DNA from: Eretmocerus hayati
Taxonomy: Eukaryota > Arthropoda > Insecta > Hymenoptera > Aphelinidae
DNA: 64,000 bases
Direction: 5' to 3'
Assembly: GCA_029851415.1 (NCBI GenBank)
Contig: CM056742.1
Location: forward strand, 85,488,748 to 85,552,747
Every line of letters begins with the position of its first letter. The first letter of the stretch is position 1. The notes under the pieces are model-generated. The model searched no databases, was not told where the DNA came from, and was given only the letters and a program-made list of their open reading frames with translations. The position numbers and the translations under genes are program-made. This document shows positions 11,565 to 22,180 of the stretch, in pieces.

Positions 11565-12475
11565 AAGTCAGTATTGAGGTCGATTGAGGCCGATTGAGTT
11601 CTCGATGTTCCCAATACTGAAAATCAGTATTGGAATCGATTGAGGCGGATAGGATTTCGGATATCCAATACTGATTTCCAGCATTCAAATCGATTCAGAT
11701 GAATAGGATATGAGGTGTCCAATGATTCTATTCAGTATTGAGTTCGATTGAGGTTCCAATACAGAATAACAGTATTGGAATCGATTGAGGCGGATAGGAT
11801 TTCGGATATCCAATACTGATTTCCAGCATTCAAATCGATTCAGATGAATAGGATATAAGGTGTCCAATGATTCTAGTCAGTATTGAGTTCGATTGAGGTT
11901 CCAATGCAGAATAACAGTATTGAAATCGATTGAGGCGGATTGGATTTCGGATATCCAATACTGATTTCCAGCATTCAAATCGATTCAGATGAATAGGATA
12001 TGAGGTGTCCAATGATTCTATTCAGTATTGAGTTCGATTAAGGTTCCAATGCAGAATAACAGTATTGGAATCGATTGAGGCGGATAGGATTTCGGATATC
12101 CAATACTGATTTCCAGCATTCAAATCGATTCAGATGAATAGGATATGAGGTGTCCAATGATTATATTCAGTATTGAGTTCGATTGAGGTTCAAATACAGA
12201 ATAACAGTATTGAAATCGATTGAGGCGGATTGGATTTCGGATATCCAATACTGATTTCCAGCATTTAAATCGATTCAGATGAATAGGATATAAGGTGTCC
12301 AATGATTCTAGTCAGTATTGAGTTCGATTGAGGTTCCAATGCAGAATAACAGTATTGGAATCGATTGAGGCGGATAGGATTTCGGATATCCAATACTGAT
12401 TTCCAGCATTCAAATCGATTCAGATGAATAGGATATAAGGTCTCCAATGATTCTAGTCAGTATTGAGATCGATTG
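11565..12475. repeat. 145-bp higher-order satellite array, about 6 copies
   Basis: The anchor CTGATTTCCA occurs at 11671, 11816, 11961, 12106, 12251 and 12396: five intervals of exactly 145 bp. Each unit is made of three related monomers of 54, 54 and 37 bp, all beginning CAAT. Copies are nearly identical, so this is the youngest or most recently homogenised array. The recurrent 60-codon minus-strand ORFs are by-products of the period. Confidence 0.93.
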
Positions 12476-12652
12476 GCAATCCCTCTCTCAATGCGTATAG
12501 TCGGCATTGGTAAAGATTGGTCAACACTGTTTGAATCCCGATCAACATCATTGATCGCGATTGAACTCCAATCTTCTCCAATCCTGAAAATCATGTTTCA
12601 AATTCATCATAAGTTTCTAGATTCAGATCGATTGAGTGTTTTTCTATCGAAT
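12476..12652. repeat. Diverged right edge of the satellite unit
   Basis: Degenerate CAATGCG..CGGCATTGG and GATCGATTGAG motifs continue up to the right inverted terminus. Confidence 0.5.
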
Positions 12653-12675
12653 CCAATCGAACTTTTGCAGCAGGG

Positions 12676-13069
12676 TAGCCAATCAGAAGATGGAAATATA
12701 CAGCAGACTACATCAAGATATCCAATGCATCAATCATATGGTTTGTGGTTATGACAGGTGTTTGTTTACTTCCAACAATCAGCTGGGTATTGTGAGTATT
12801 GCAAAATAATCATAAATAAACAGCAGCAATGGGTAAGTACACCTGAAACATAATTCTAAAAGCATGTGTAAGCATATCATGGGTGTTAGTACTCATGGTA
12901 TGATTTAATGTAAAATATTAGTGTTTTGGTGATGGATGTTAATGAGTGATTTTGGTAAATAACAAATCAACTATTGTTTTTGCATGATAGTAATGTTATA
13001 TGGGTTGGTTACTAATAGTTCATGTAGTGCTGATGTCAGAAAACTTATTCTGTATGTGGTTTTACAGGA
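12676..13069. other. Low-copy flank with splice-like sites
   Basis: No repeat is recognised. CAGCAGCAATGG followed by GTAAGT at 12833 resembles a 5' splice site, but no reading frame supports an exon. Confidence 0.25.
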
Positions 13070-13228
13070 AAACATGGTGCGTCAACTGGAAAGGATGGCC
13101 CACGTTGTGGGCCAGAGGCATCAGTTGAGCTGCGTTGGACAATCACCATCATCAGATGGGAGCCAAGGTGCAGAATCTACATCATTTCCTCAGGATGGAT
13201 GGGATTCTAGGATTCAGAGGGAAAATTA
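13070..13228 (+). other. Possible host exon, product unknown
   Basis: The segment is preceded by a TTTTACAG acceptor-like site and followed by GTATGG. It reads through as Gln/Ser-rich protein (M-V-R-Q-L-E-R-M-A-H, then a PSSDGSQGAES stretch) and ends with TAG at the proposed boundary. Base composition is visibly richer in G and C than the AT-rich flanks, as expected for an exon in AT-rich introns. I do not recognise the product and there is no second exon to support it. It could equally be a relic. Confidence 0.25.
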
Positions 13229-13839
13229 GGTATGGATTTTATTACTATCTTTGACCATTCAGTGTAAATTTCTGTTTTACTTTTTATATATGGACTTGCT
13301 CAACTATAAATGTTGAGTGAGTATGAAATATGATCAGTTGATGGCTGTCACATTATATCTGCAAGTATATGTACTGACAACTGTTATGAATATGGTCAGA
13401 ATGAATGATACTGAATGAAATGGCTTTCGCATGAATTCTTTTCTATTACTAATGTTTCTTTTCTTACTAATAGAGAATGAAATATATTATCACATACTAA
13501 TTCATGTTTTTGTTTCATGCTGCTGATACTACCTGATCCTGGTTTGGCTTCCTGACTACCTGCTAATTGCTCCAGTATCCTGCTTTTGCATTTGGATGTC
13601 ATTCAACTGTCATCGATGGAACCATAAAATACCCCAAGGAAATACTATAGGATTGGGTAACTATGTATCAGCCATGCTTCTAATATTAATTAGTGTTAGT
13701 CTACAAAAAAGGATTGTTAATAACTAAGATATTTGTTTTAGGCGCTGACCACTAGACCTTCTAGTAAACCTTAAATCAAACTCTAAATAAACAAAGTTCC
13801 ATTCGCGTAACTAAGTTTTATGAAATAATTAAATAATAT
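13229..13839. other. AT-rich stretch, no convincing gene
   Basis: This contains a 68-codon minus-strand ORF (13396-13602) with no recognisable motif and, at 13740-13758, a sequence resembling a pol III A box on the minus strand without a B box. The missing reverse-transcriptase part of element 2 should lie here but is not present. Confidence 0.3.
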
Positions 13840-14705
13840 TCAAAATTGCCCAAACGTGAGCGTTGCAATAGCTCTCTCAAACTTCCTCAGTTTGACTTCG
13901 GGTGTATCAATATATATTGGTTTGTTCGTGTAATTCAGTATTTCAGCATAAGCATATCCATTATTATTTTTTGTGATAAAATTGTCGAAAAGTGTACCTT
14001 TTTTCAGATGTGTGAGGGGGACCCAGCCCTCTTTCACGCTATTTAGGATCTTTATTTTAACAATTCGACACATATTTGGTGGTAGCCTAACTTTCTCTTT
14101 ATGTACAAAGGGAATCGAAAAATTGTTGAATTCTAAGCAGCTGGCTTTGGGGTTAAGTTTACCTCCAAATTCTAATAGAAAATCCCACTCAATCAACCCA
14201 TCGCATTCTAGCATGATGGTGTCGGGGACTACATGAAACTGCCAACGCATGCCATTAACATTCATATCGATTGTTCCCTTTGATCTAAATTCCCCTTTGG
14301 CTACCCCACTTATGCTCAAAATATCCGTCACATCGATGGATTGAAGATCCTTGACTTTGCTTTCTTTAATAATGCACACATCTGCTCCTGAATCAATGTA
14401 TAGTCTAGCTTTTTCATTTACAAACTCACGGCTTTGGAAATCTGATACTGGGGGCATTCTTCCCGTCTTTAAAAATTTGACAGACGTTTTGCGAACTCTT
14501 ACTAGGGGCAATGACGACTCTTTGACGATTGACTGACCTTCATTTATTATTCTTGGGCTCGATTCATCATCAGTGTTTGAACTTTCATCCGACGAAGAAT
14601 CGAGAGATGATTCCGTTTCATCTATTGAGCTACAGGTTGACGACGCAGATGAGATCGCGTCATCGATGCGCCCGGCGCCTGAGGACTGCGGCGGGCGATC
14701 TACGA
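13840..14705 (-). CDS. pro: Aspartic protease ORF of Ty3/gypsy-like element 2, C-terminally truncated Pol
   Basis: The frame is open from 14705 to a TGA at 13840-13842. The first ~60 codons are a Ser/Asp/Glu-rich linker with no ATG. The catalytic region reads YIDSGADVCII, the D-S-G-A form of a retroviral aspartic protease, followed by the hydrophobic strand of a pepsin-like fold (FHVVPD). The last ~90 residues look like the linker that normally leads into reverse transcriptase, but the frame stops and no RT follows. It overlaps the gag frame by about 45 bases in the +1 frame. Either pol was lost by deletion or this is a gag-protease remnant. Element 2 is therefore non-autonomous here. Confidence 0.75.
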
Positions 14706-16432
14706 ATTAGAGATTCACTAGCACTGCTCTGACCTTGCAGTTGAGCTGCAGGTCGTTCACTAACCGTTTCATTGGGGACCTGGTTGTTAGTACTCGATGA
14801 ATTTGCGGTATTCGAATTACTGTTGTAGTGGTCGCTCGCGTCTCCGATCTGACGATTGTCGCTGTAAAATCTACCACCCCTACCTCGGCCGCGATATCCA
14901 CCTCGTCCTCGGTATGGTCGATGGTTAATATAGACGCTCTTACGATTCATGTCTTCGGTGAATTTGGTGCATCTCTGCAGTTCATGTCTGCGTAATCCAT
15001 AATATTGACAAAGTCTTTCGTCATCGCGTTTCTTAAGACAGTGGTCTACATCATGTCCAATTTTGTCACAGTATGTGCAAGTTTCGCGGGCATTGACTAC
15101 ACGGACGTTTGATTGATTAATGCAAGGGCCTGCAACATTTGCTGATTGCGCTATCATAGTCTCAGATACATACGTGCGTCGTCTCAATTCTTCTTCTTGC
15201 GCGAATTTTATCGCTTCACGAACGTTGGCTGGCTTACGCATAAGAACGAGCGGCTCGAGAACGGATCCTATACCCACAACGAATCTGCTGAGTGCGGCTT
15301 TTTCTACATCTCGACGTCTTGACTCCTTATCGCTATTCGTATAGTCCGGTGTAGAGTTGGCGATGAAGGTGAATTTATTTTGGATCGACTGAATTCGCGT
15401 ACCATACTCTTCTAATGTCTCGTTTGGTTTTCTGGCGCATGTTTTGAGTTCTAACATCACATCATCCGCTGATCCAACAATCGTGTATTGTTTTTCGAGA
15501 TCAATTAAAAATTGTTCAACTGTAGCGTAACTTGAATTAGTTGGTTCAAACAGTTCCTTAGCTTTGCCTTTTAATTTCCCAATCAACCCGCACAATATTG
15601 TGCTTTCTTCACTTGGGTTGCATTTTTGAGTGATAGCTCTTGCCATTGCACAAAATGGAGCTAGCCGATATGGGGTCCCGTCAAATTCCTGTATACTCTT
15701 TATGGCTTTCATTACGTCATATGATTGATCGGTATTATAACTTGAACTTTGTATCGGGGCTGTTACATTTGATGTAAATTGACGCTGATTATTTGGATGT
15801 GCATGTTCAAAATTTTGCCGATAAGGATTGTAACTTGTGGTTGAGTAATTGATATCACCATGCGAGTACGGCATGAAATTTCTATGGCCTTGAAAGTATG
15901 GATGGCCCGACTCGCGTTGTTCTGCGTCATACGAATCAAAATGCCTATCAAATGTTTTGTTAGTTTGTTGCCTTTGCTCGAAGTGATACTGCTGAGGATG
16001 ATGTGATGTGTGTGGTGGCGCTATGTCATTTGAAGTGGGAGGTCCCTGATTTCGATACACTTGACTGTTCGCTATTAGTCTATCGTCGATTATCCAATGG
16101 GGTTCCATTCTATTAGTCGGTCTTGGATGCGGTATATCCAGTTGCGGTTGTGAATAAGTAGCGGGTCCGAATATCTCCTTGCGCGATACATGTTCTCGGG
16201 GCCTCTCCTCGGCGAAATTGAGTCGAGTCCCTGGGCGCATGGGATCTATGCGACAATATTCTCGGTGTGCGCGGTTTGCGGATATCTGACTCTCGCTCAC
16301 TGCTCGCGCTATTGGTCCTTCGCGATGATTTTCGCCCGACAATATTCCGCTATCTTGTCGCAATGGCTGGATGAGTATGCTATTCTGATTCTTACGCCAC
16401 GTTTGGTATAGTGCGTGCGCTTGCGGATTTTC
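14660..16432 (-). CDS. gag: Gag of element 2, main frame (capsid and zinc knuckle)
   Basis: This encodes the capsid and nucleocapsid part of a Ty3/gypsy-like Gag. It holds an N-terminal Gln/His/Asn/Tyr-rich disordered stretch, a helical capsid-like region (MKAIKSIQEFDGTPYR to FAQEEELRRRTYV), then a CCHC knuckle CTYCDKIGHDVDHC (C-X2-C-X4-H-X4-C), a degenerate second one (CQYYGLRRHELQRC), and an RGG-rich tail (RGRGGYRGRGRGG) that would bind RNA. The frame opens at 16432 without an ATG; its natural N-terminus is the ORF at 16309-17289, separated from it by a one-base frame break near 16433. It ends at 14660, overlapping the protease frame. Confidence 0.82.
   Translation of the reverse strand, partial: ENPQAHALYQTWRKNQNSILIQPLRQDSGILSGENHREGPIARAVSESQISANRAHREYCRIDPMRPGTRLNFAEERPREHVSRKEIFGPATYSQPQLDIPHPRPTNRMEPHWIIDDRLIANSQVYRNQGPPTSNDIAPPHTSHHPQQYHFEQRQQTNKTFDRHFDSYDAEQRESGHPYFQGHRNFMPYSHGDINYSTTSYNPYRQNFEHAHPNNQRQFTSNVTAPIQSSSYNTDQSYDVMKAIKSIQEFDGTPYRLAPFCAMARAITQKCNPSEESTILCGLIGKLKGKAKELFEPTNSSYATVEQFLIDLEKQYTIVGSADDVMLELKTCARKPNETLEEYGTRIQSIQNKFTFIANSTPDYTNSDKESRRRDVEKAALSRFVVGIGSVLEPLVLMRKPANVREAIKFAQEEELRRRTYVSETMIAQSANVAGPCINQSNVRVVNARETCTYCDKIGHDVDHCLKKRDDERLCQYYGLRRHELQRCTKFTEDMNRKSVYINHRPYRGRGGYRGRGRGGRFYSDNRQIGDASDHYNSNSNTANSSSTNNQVPNETVSERPAAQLQGQSSASESLIRRSPAAVLRRRAHR
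14677..14683 (-). promoter_or_regulatory. Candidate +1 frameshift site CTC-AGG-C
   Basis: In the gag frame the minus strand reads CTC AGG C. Skipping the A moves a ribosome exactly into the protease frame (GGC GCC). This closely resembles the Ty1 site CTT-AGG-C. It lies inside the gag/protease overlap, seven codons before the gag stop. Confidence 0.4.
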
Positions 16433-17289
16433 TCACATGAATTGTTGGAACTCGGTTTCCTGAAGGTTGTACTTGACTGATTTCTCGCGGTTACCGTTTC
16501 ATTCGCCATACTATTCGCACGTATGTTCTGTGATTGATTATTAATAATATTTGGATTTGGAGTCTCCAAGACGTCCCAAGGTGTTCTTTGCTGATTTGGG
16601 TGACCACCCGCGTGCCCGTGCGCTTGTGACATTTGATGAATATTTGTCGGTCCGATAATTCTCGGCGAATTGCCAGTATGGTTCTGCTGTTGGAGGTATT
16701 GAAATTCTCCCTGTGCTTGTATACGGTGCGGTTGATTCTCATTTAGAGTAATAAAACATTCGTCACCGGGAAAATCTCTACTTTCTATACGGTCATTCAC
16801 AGCTCGTCGGTTTCGCGTTTGAGAATTTTTGACCCGACAATCATAAGAACTACTGTCATTCCCGAGTACCTGGGCGCGCAATTCAAAACTATTGGGCAGA
16901 TTCGTCCGACTTTTTGTCTCTGTTACTCGATCACCCGCGGGCCTTAGTGGAGAGTCCTCCAAAATTTTTTGCTGTTCTCGCCAACCCATGCCACCGTCAT
17001 AGCTTTGATCCGCATTTTCCGGCGTAGCCGGTCTAACGCTCACTCGATCACTGTTTGGATCGTGCACATACCTCACATTCGTGTCATATCCAAATGCTTC
17101 ATCACGGCTCTCGTCATTAAAGTGTACCATTGGACTACCAGCTCCCTGGTTCTTTCCTTCGGCTACTGGTTTACCTAGAGGTAAACCTGCTCCTCTAGCA
17201 GAAGGCGAGTGAGACCTTGTTCTTCTCTTTGGTTTGACTCCTTGGGGGAGAAGAGATTCTTTGCTTTTATTTTTACGAAAAAGTTCCAT
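16309..17289 (-). pseudogene. gag: N-terminal part of element 2 Gag, frame-broken
   Basis: This starts at a true ATG (17287-17289) and runs 326 codons. Up to about 16435 the protein is a plausible Gag N-terminus: Ser/Arg-rich, then acidic and Gln/Asn-rich, without a recognised domain. Beyond that it overlaps the main gag frame and its Arg/Lys-rich end looks like an out-of-frame reading. The switch point falls at a short A run near 16433-16436, so a single-base length difference (mutation or sequencing error) is the simplest explanation. A deliberate -1 shift is possible, but no canonical slippery heptamer is present. Confidence 0.6.
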
Positions 17290-17691
17290 TATGAATTCTC
17301 TTCACCAAAGTAACAACAGAAAAAAAACTTCGAGCGACGAGTGCTGTGAGTGAGCAGTGGACTGACTTGATTGCGATATTTGATTGATGTGGAATGGTTT
17401 TTACGCTTGGATGATGAATGACACGATGATGATGATCGTTGATATTTGCATCCTCCGGATGGGTTGACTGCGAAGAAGGTGATTCTCTACTCCTCTCCCG
17501 AGCAAACTCTCTCACACGGTTGTAGACGTTGTGCTGATGAACCTGGCTGTTGGTCGTTCTGCTCGAATGTTGATGAGCTGGTGAGCTACTGGTTACACTT
17601 GTCACAAAAACTTCCCCGTCGGACGATTCTATTTGCGAAAAATATACTCCTCTACAGGATTTTTCGCTTCCACACCTAGCACCAGAAAGCG
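17290..17691 (-). other. Leader region of element 2
   Basis: This sequence lies between the gag ATG and the proposed LTR. TGGTGCTAGGTGTGG on the minus strand near 17680 could be a primer-binding site, but the match to a tRNA 3' end is not convincing. A 110-codon ORF (17273-17605, -) has no recognised content. Confidence 0.3.
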
Positions 17692-18085
17692 TGTTACGTG
17701 AGAAGGGGGGGGGGGGGTCACTCTAATGAATCAACCGTGTATATGGATACGAATTCAATAGAGCAGATATACTAGAGAGAGAGAGAGAGGTTGATGTGAA
17801 TCTAATGGTTATTCTGAGCGGTCTGGCTGCCACGCGGCTCGTCGTCGACGACGACGGTCCGCGTTGAAGCAGAGACCTTGCAGGTAGGGATGGGTCCCGC
17901 TCCGTCGACGTGCTGACGGTGCATCCGCGATGGTCGGCGAACCGCGAACGTACGTTGCGCGGCCGCGTAGCCATCGCGGGTGCAACGTCATCGTGGCACG
18001 AAGGGGAGAGGTGAGATCAGGCACTGATCTCCACCTCTACCCACGTGACACAGCTATATAATAGCTGATTGATGCTGAGAGAGCA
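17692..18085 (-). repeat. Possible (truncated) 5' LTR of element 2
   Basis: TG...CA limits can be drawn (TGTTACGTG at 17692; GAGCA at 18085). A TATA-like TATTATATAGC lies on the minus strand at about 18065-18055. It contains a run of 14 G at 17704-17717 and a GA-rich microsatellite near 17775. The 515-bp repeat starts exactly at the upper limit, leaving almost no U3, so the LTR is probably truncated there. No partner LTR is present. Confidence 0.3.
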
Positions 18086-19018
18086 TGTTTTGTAGCTCAT
18101 TTCACACGACTTTTCCCACAAATCGAGGACATTGAGTGGGGAATAGCACCCAACAGGACTGTGTCCACACTTAAGATTGATCGGATGATATTTGAACTTT
18201 GAATAACCACCCTTTCACAGTATTCTCAGAAACTTGGGTGTATGCGCGAGTGAGTATTTACCCGCTTTCTGTCTCAAACAGAGGGTTTTCCGATGGTTCC
18301 ATCATATTGTACGAATGTGAGACTATCGTGAGGCCCTCTCCACCAAAGAAAACACTCAGGAAGTATATTCCCATCATATAGCTATGATTCCCAATAGTTT
18401 TCCCTCACCTTCGAGCATGCCGTAGCCTGTGTTGAGCTTTCTCTTCCGTAAGAAGTTAGCCGGGGTGAATTATTTTCCCACGTAGAATCTATGTGGGGCC
18501 TTGTCACCGGAGGAACTGATTCGTCAGCTCCCGGGTACATCCAATAGACCCCTTTGCGGTATTTTCAGTCATCCCCGAGCGTGCACAAGCTGGGGATCGC
18601 ATGCTTTGTGGTCCACTCCACGATTTTTCCTACTAGTCGAGGACATTGAGTGGAAACAGCACCTCGCCAGGACTCTGTCCACACCTATGATTGATCAAAT
18701 GATGTTTGAATATCAAATGACTACCGTTTCACGGTATTTTTAGACACTTCGGTGTATGCGCGAAAGAGAATTCGCCCGTTTCCCGTCCCAAACGGAGGGT
18801 TCTCCGATGGTTCCATTACATTGTACGAATGTGAGACTATCGCGAGGCCCTCTCCAACCAAGAAAACACTCAAAGAGTATATTTACAACATATAACCATG
18901 ATTTCCAATAGTTTTCCTCCACGTATGAGCATGCGGGAGCCCGTTTTGGGCTTTCTCGTCCATGAGGAGTTAGCCGGGGTAAATTATTTTCCCACGTAGG
19001 ATCTATCCCACCCCCCTC
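18083..19018 (+). repeat. 515-bp tandem repeat, locus A (~1.8 copies)
   Basis: GCATG(T/C)TTTGT and CGAGGACATTGAGTGG recur 515-516 bp apart (18083/18599 and 18124/18639). The unit also contains the phrases GATGGTTCCAT and GTTAGCCGGGGTAAATTATTT. It has no long ORF. The copy is cut at 19018 by the foldback element that follows. Confidence 0.88.
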
Positions 19019-20992
19019 CACTCATTTCTCCAAGAAGTATAACCAGGCAAGTATAAGAGTGCCCTCCCTCCTGTTAATAGTTGGAATTATCTCTTGAAAA
19101 GACTCATCTGATTGAGTTTCGATCATTGAAGTCATAACCGAACTAAATTTTCTTGGGAATACATGTGTCTCACACTTTTGTGTTACTCACATACTGTTTC
19201 AGAATATCATATCTGGCAAATAAAAATGGACGATAACAACTCTCTTGAGCACTATATCTGAACAATTTAATCTAGAGAGAAAGATGAGATTGGAATAACT
19301 CGTTGAAAACTATCTAAAAAAATTTGATCTAGTAAAACAAATGAGATAAAGAAGATCTGCCGAGTGATATCTCAATGAATGAAATCTAGTAAAAGGAATG
19401 AGAATAACATGTTGATTACAATCTGGGAAAATTCAAACTAGTGGAAGAAATGAGATGGAAAAATCTGTCCCGTGATATCTTAAGTCATTTGATCTAGTGA
19501 AAGATATGAGATCACTATAATTCATTTCAGTGCCATCATCATCCATCGATATTCGAAAGTATTATAATGATATATGGATATGGGATTATCAAATATCGAG
19601 AGTTTTCTGTGTTCCACACGCGCGAATTGTATGATCTAGTCTAGTCAACGGAGTGAAATAAGATAAAGATAGTCGAGTATCTCTCTCACATACATTCATT
19701 TTCAAACATTCATGAATGAACTGATTTGGAATAAACGACGAATGTCATGATAGCCCATAGATTGAGACATACGAACGAGTCATAGACTCGTCTGGTTGGA
19801 ACCGTGAAACGATACACAGGCTTTGATGTAAGTGCCTTCATTTGGCCACTTATGACAAGAATTTTTTTCATACATCCTCATCTTTCCCACATACTTGCCG
19901 GAATCTTGCTAGATGCAGGGTTCAAAGTTGTCCCAGGAAGCCTAAGAATCTTCGGACTAAAATACAACGACTCTCTCACATGTGTATTCGTACCTATCAT
20001 TGACAGTTGAATAGTTTACCTGAGCTCGACAAAATCCGATTTTCATGCACCGACCTGAACGCATGTATGTACCTTAAGCACTAGAAACGAGGTATTAATA
20101 TTTCCCACGTACAGAAAGTCAATGATTGTATCCTCAGCTATTCGACGATTCGTAAAAAATTTGTTAATTGAAGTAATATAAGAGGACGGTATTCTCGACC
20201 ACACTGACTGAAAGTTCTCATGATGGGCACATATTTCTCTTTAGAACGCCGTGAGACATAGATATTCGCCACTTCTGGAAGACATGGAACACTACAAAAG
20301 ATAACATACGAAATGCACATCACTGGTTGACTGATGGGCTGTTAGTTGATTTGCAACGATTCCGGCAAGTACGTGGGAAAAATGAGCATGTATGCAAAAA
20401 AATTCTTGTCATGAGCGCCCACAAATAAAGGCACTCACTCGAGAGCCTGTGTATCACGGTTCTAACCAGACGAGTCCATGACTCGTTCGTATGTCTCAAT
20501 CAATGGGCTATCATGACATTCGTCGTTCATTCCAAATTAGTTCATTCATGAATGTTTGAAAATGAATGTATGTAAGAGAGATAATCGACTATCTTTGTCT
20601 TATTCCACTCTGTTGTCTAGACTAAATTCACTCGGCAGATCTCATTTATTTCATTTGTTTTACTAGATCAAATTTTTCCAGATAGTTTTCAACGGGTTAT
20701 TCTCATCTCATCTTTCCCTCTAGATCAAATCTTCCAGATATAGTGCTCAAGAGAGTTGTTATCGTCCTTTTTCATTTGTCAGATATGATATTCTGAAACA
20801 GTATGTAAGTAACACTATAATGTGAGACACATGTATTTCCAAGCAAATTTAGTTCGGTTATGATTTCGATGATTGAAATTCAGTCAGATGAGTCTCTTCA
20901 AAAGATAATTTCAACTATTAAAAGGAGGGAGGGCACTCTCATACTCGCATGGTTATACTTCTTGGAGAAGTGAGTGGAGGGGGTGGGATCTC
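19012..20992. mobile_element. Foldback element FB1 with ~0.6-0.9 kb arms
   Basis: The left arm (19012 to ~19913) and the right arm (~20357 to 20992) are inverted copies, ending in CCCACCCCCCTCCACTCA and its complement. The right arm lacks about 270 bp of the left, a part rich in ~60-bp subrepeats with GATCTAGTRAAA and GAGAT motifs. Subterminal tandem repeats and long inverted arms are the hallmark of Foldback transposons. The ~440-bp loop has no convincing ORF. It interrupts the 515-bp repeat. A clear target-site duplication was not found. Confidence 0.8.
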
Positions 20993-21142
20993 ACTACTTG
21001 TATGTATAAATCCAGACAACCCTCTCCATTCACAAGATCCACCAGTTGATGTTTCTGGTCGGGTACGACTAGTTTTCTAGAAATGTTCGACGAACTGTTT
21101 CTACTTGCGTCAGTATAACTACACATACCGTGGACCGGTATA

Positions 21143-22180
21143 TATGAGTACCCATGGTGCAAAGGAGATATGGTGTGTTCATTTCGTGAACGCGTTTTCA
21201 ACTCGGTTTACTCATCCACCGGTGGCAGCCATTTTGACTGTCAGCGCGTCGCGTATGACCGCAATCACACCTCACTCGTGTTGTTTTTCGCCATCGGGAG
21301 AATCCTATTGCTTTTAATGTTGATACCAAAGAAATGCCTCTCTATAACGTGGATTCTTGTCATAATCGGAGGTGAAGTACAAACAAGGATGGGAAATGAA
21401 CTCTTTCTATATCCCAGATGATGCACATATAGCCAGAAAATGGGTTGAGTTTTGATGTCGTGATGTGAGCAAACTCAAAGAAAGTAACTACTTTTTTTGA
21501 GTTTGCTCGAACTCAAGTCATGAATTTCAGTTCGTAATGTATGCCATTCTTCATCAAACATTGACTCAAATTATTCTGCTCCCATAAGCCAGGTATCACA
21601 ACCTTCAATTCGTGTGTGGTCAGGTCATTCTTAACCAAAATTAGTGATAAGGCCCCCAGGACAATATTAATGATAAGCCTCCATTATGATGCAATCGTTG
21701 TAGAACAAGTACTATCATGTGAGGGCCCTCAAAATAATTGTAGTCCATAATTGATGACACCATCCACGCCCATTCGGAATGCTACCACATTCCATTTTTC
21801 ATGATACCAGGCGGGGGAATTACGCTCCTTGCCACTGGAGTGACCATGCTAGCTATTAGGATTCAATTCACAATTCTTAATCATAAATATCTAGAGTTGC
21901 GTTCACACGGGATCTTCTTCCATCAGGACTTAAGTACACTTATTTGAGTATTAGCCAGTTGTAGAAATATGAAGGGAAGGCTTGCCAGATCGATCCAATA
22001 TTTCTGTTCGCACCACGATCTACCTGACCAGTAGGTCAATTTCAAATGAACATAATTCCCTCTGTCGCTCTCATTGGCTGGAGAGCCAATATGGCAGCTC
22101 GCCAGGGGCAAAATCTGATTGGTTGGGAGTTCACACTGCGCGTGAATACACCATATATCCCTTGCACCATGTGAGTACCT
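21143..22180. mobile_element. Possible TIR element with diverged ~120-bp ends
   Basis: GAGTACCCATGGTGCAAAGG at 21146 is matched in inverted orientation by CCTTGCACCATGTGAGTACC near 22160, and similarity continues inward (GATATGGTGTGTTCA; GGCAGCCATTTTG versus GAGCTGCCATATTGG). The interior carries no recognised gene. Similarity is modest. Confidence 0.45.

Larger units (their letters stand above)
6568..12675. mobile_element. TIR-bounded unit filled with satellite DNA
   Basis: The left end reads TA-CCCTGCTGCAAAAGATCGATTGG and the right end, reverse-complemented, reads TA-CCCTGCTGCAAAAGTTCGATTGG: a terminal inverted repeat of about 23 bp with one mismatch, flanked on both sides by TA (6566-6567 and 12676-12677). 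Inside, almost everything belongs to one tandem-repeat family. No transposase ORF is present. The arrangement fits a non-autonomous, TA-target DNA transposon whose interior has been expanded into satellite arrays. Chance similarity of two array edges is the main alternative, but the match is strongest exactly at the two limits of the repeat domain. Confidence 0.6.

Noticed and set aside
11685..12447. Recurrent 60-codon ORFs spaced 145 bp
   Set aside because: Spacing equals the satellite unit; no start context or protein identity.
6591..12652. CRISPR-like array
   Set aside because: The repeat-spacer pattern is absent; spacers are themselves repeats and the genome is eukaryotic.
13740..13758. 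tRNA or SINE head (GGTCTAGTGGTCAGCGCC on the minus strand)
   Set aside because: It resembles a pol III A box, but no B box, anticodon arm or cloverleaf could be drawn.
19000..21005. Target-site duplication for FB1
   Set aside because: ATCT is near both ends but not at equivalent positions; no clean duplication could be fixed.
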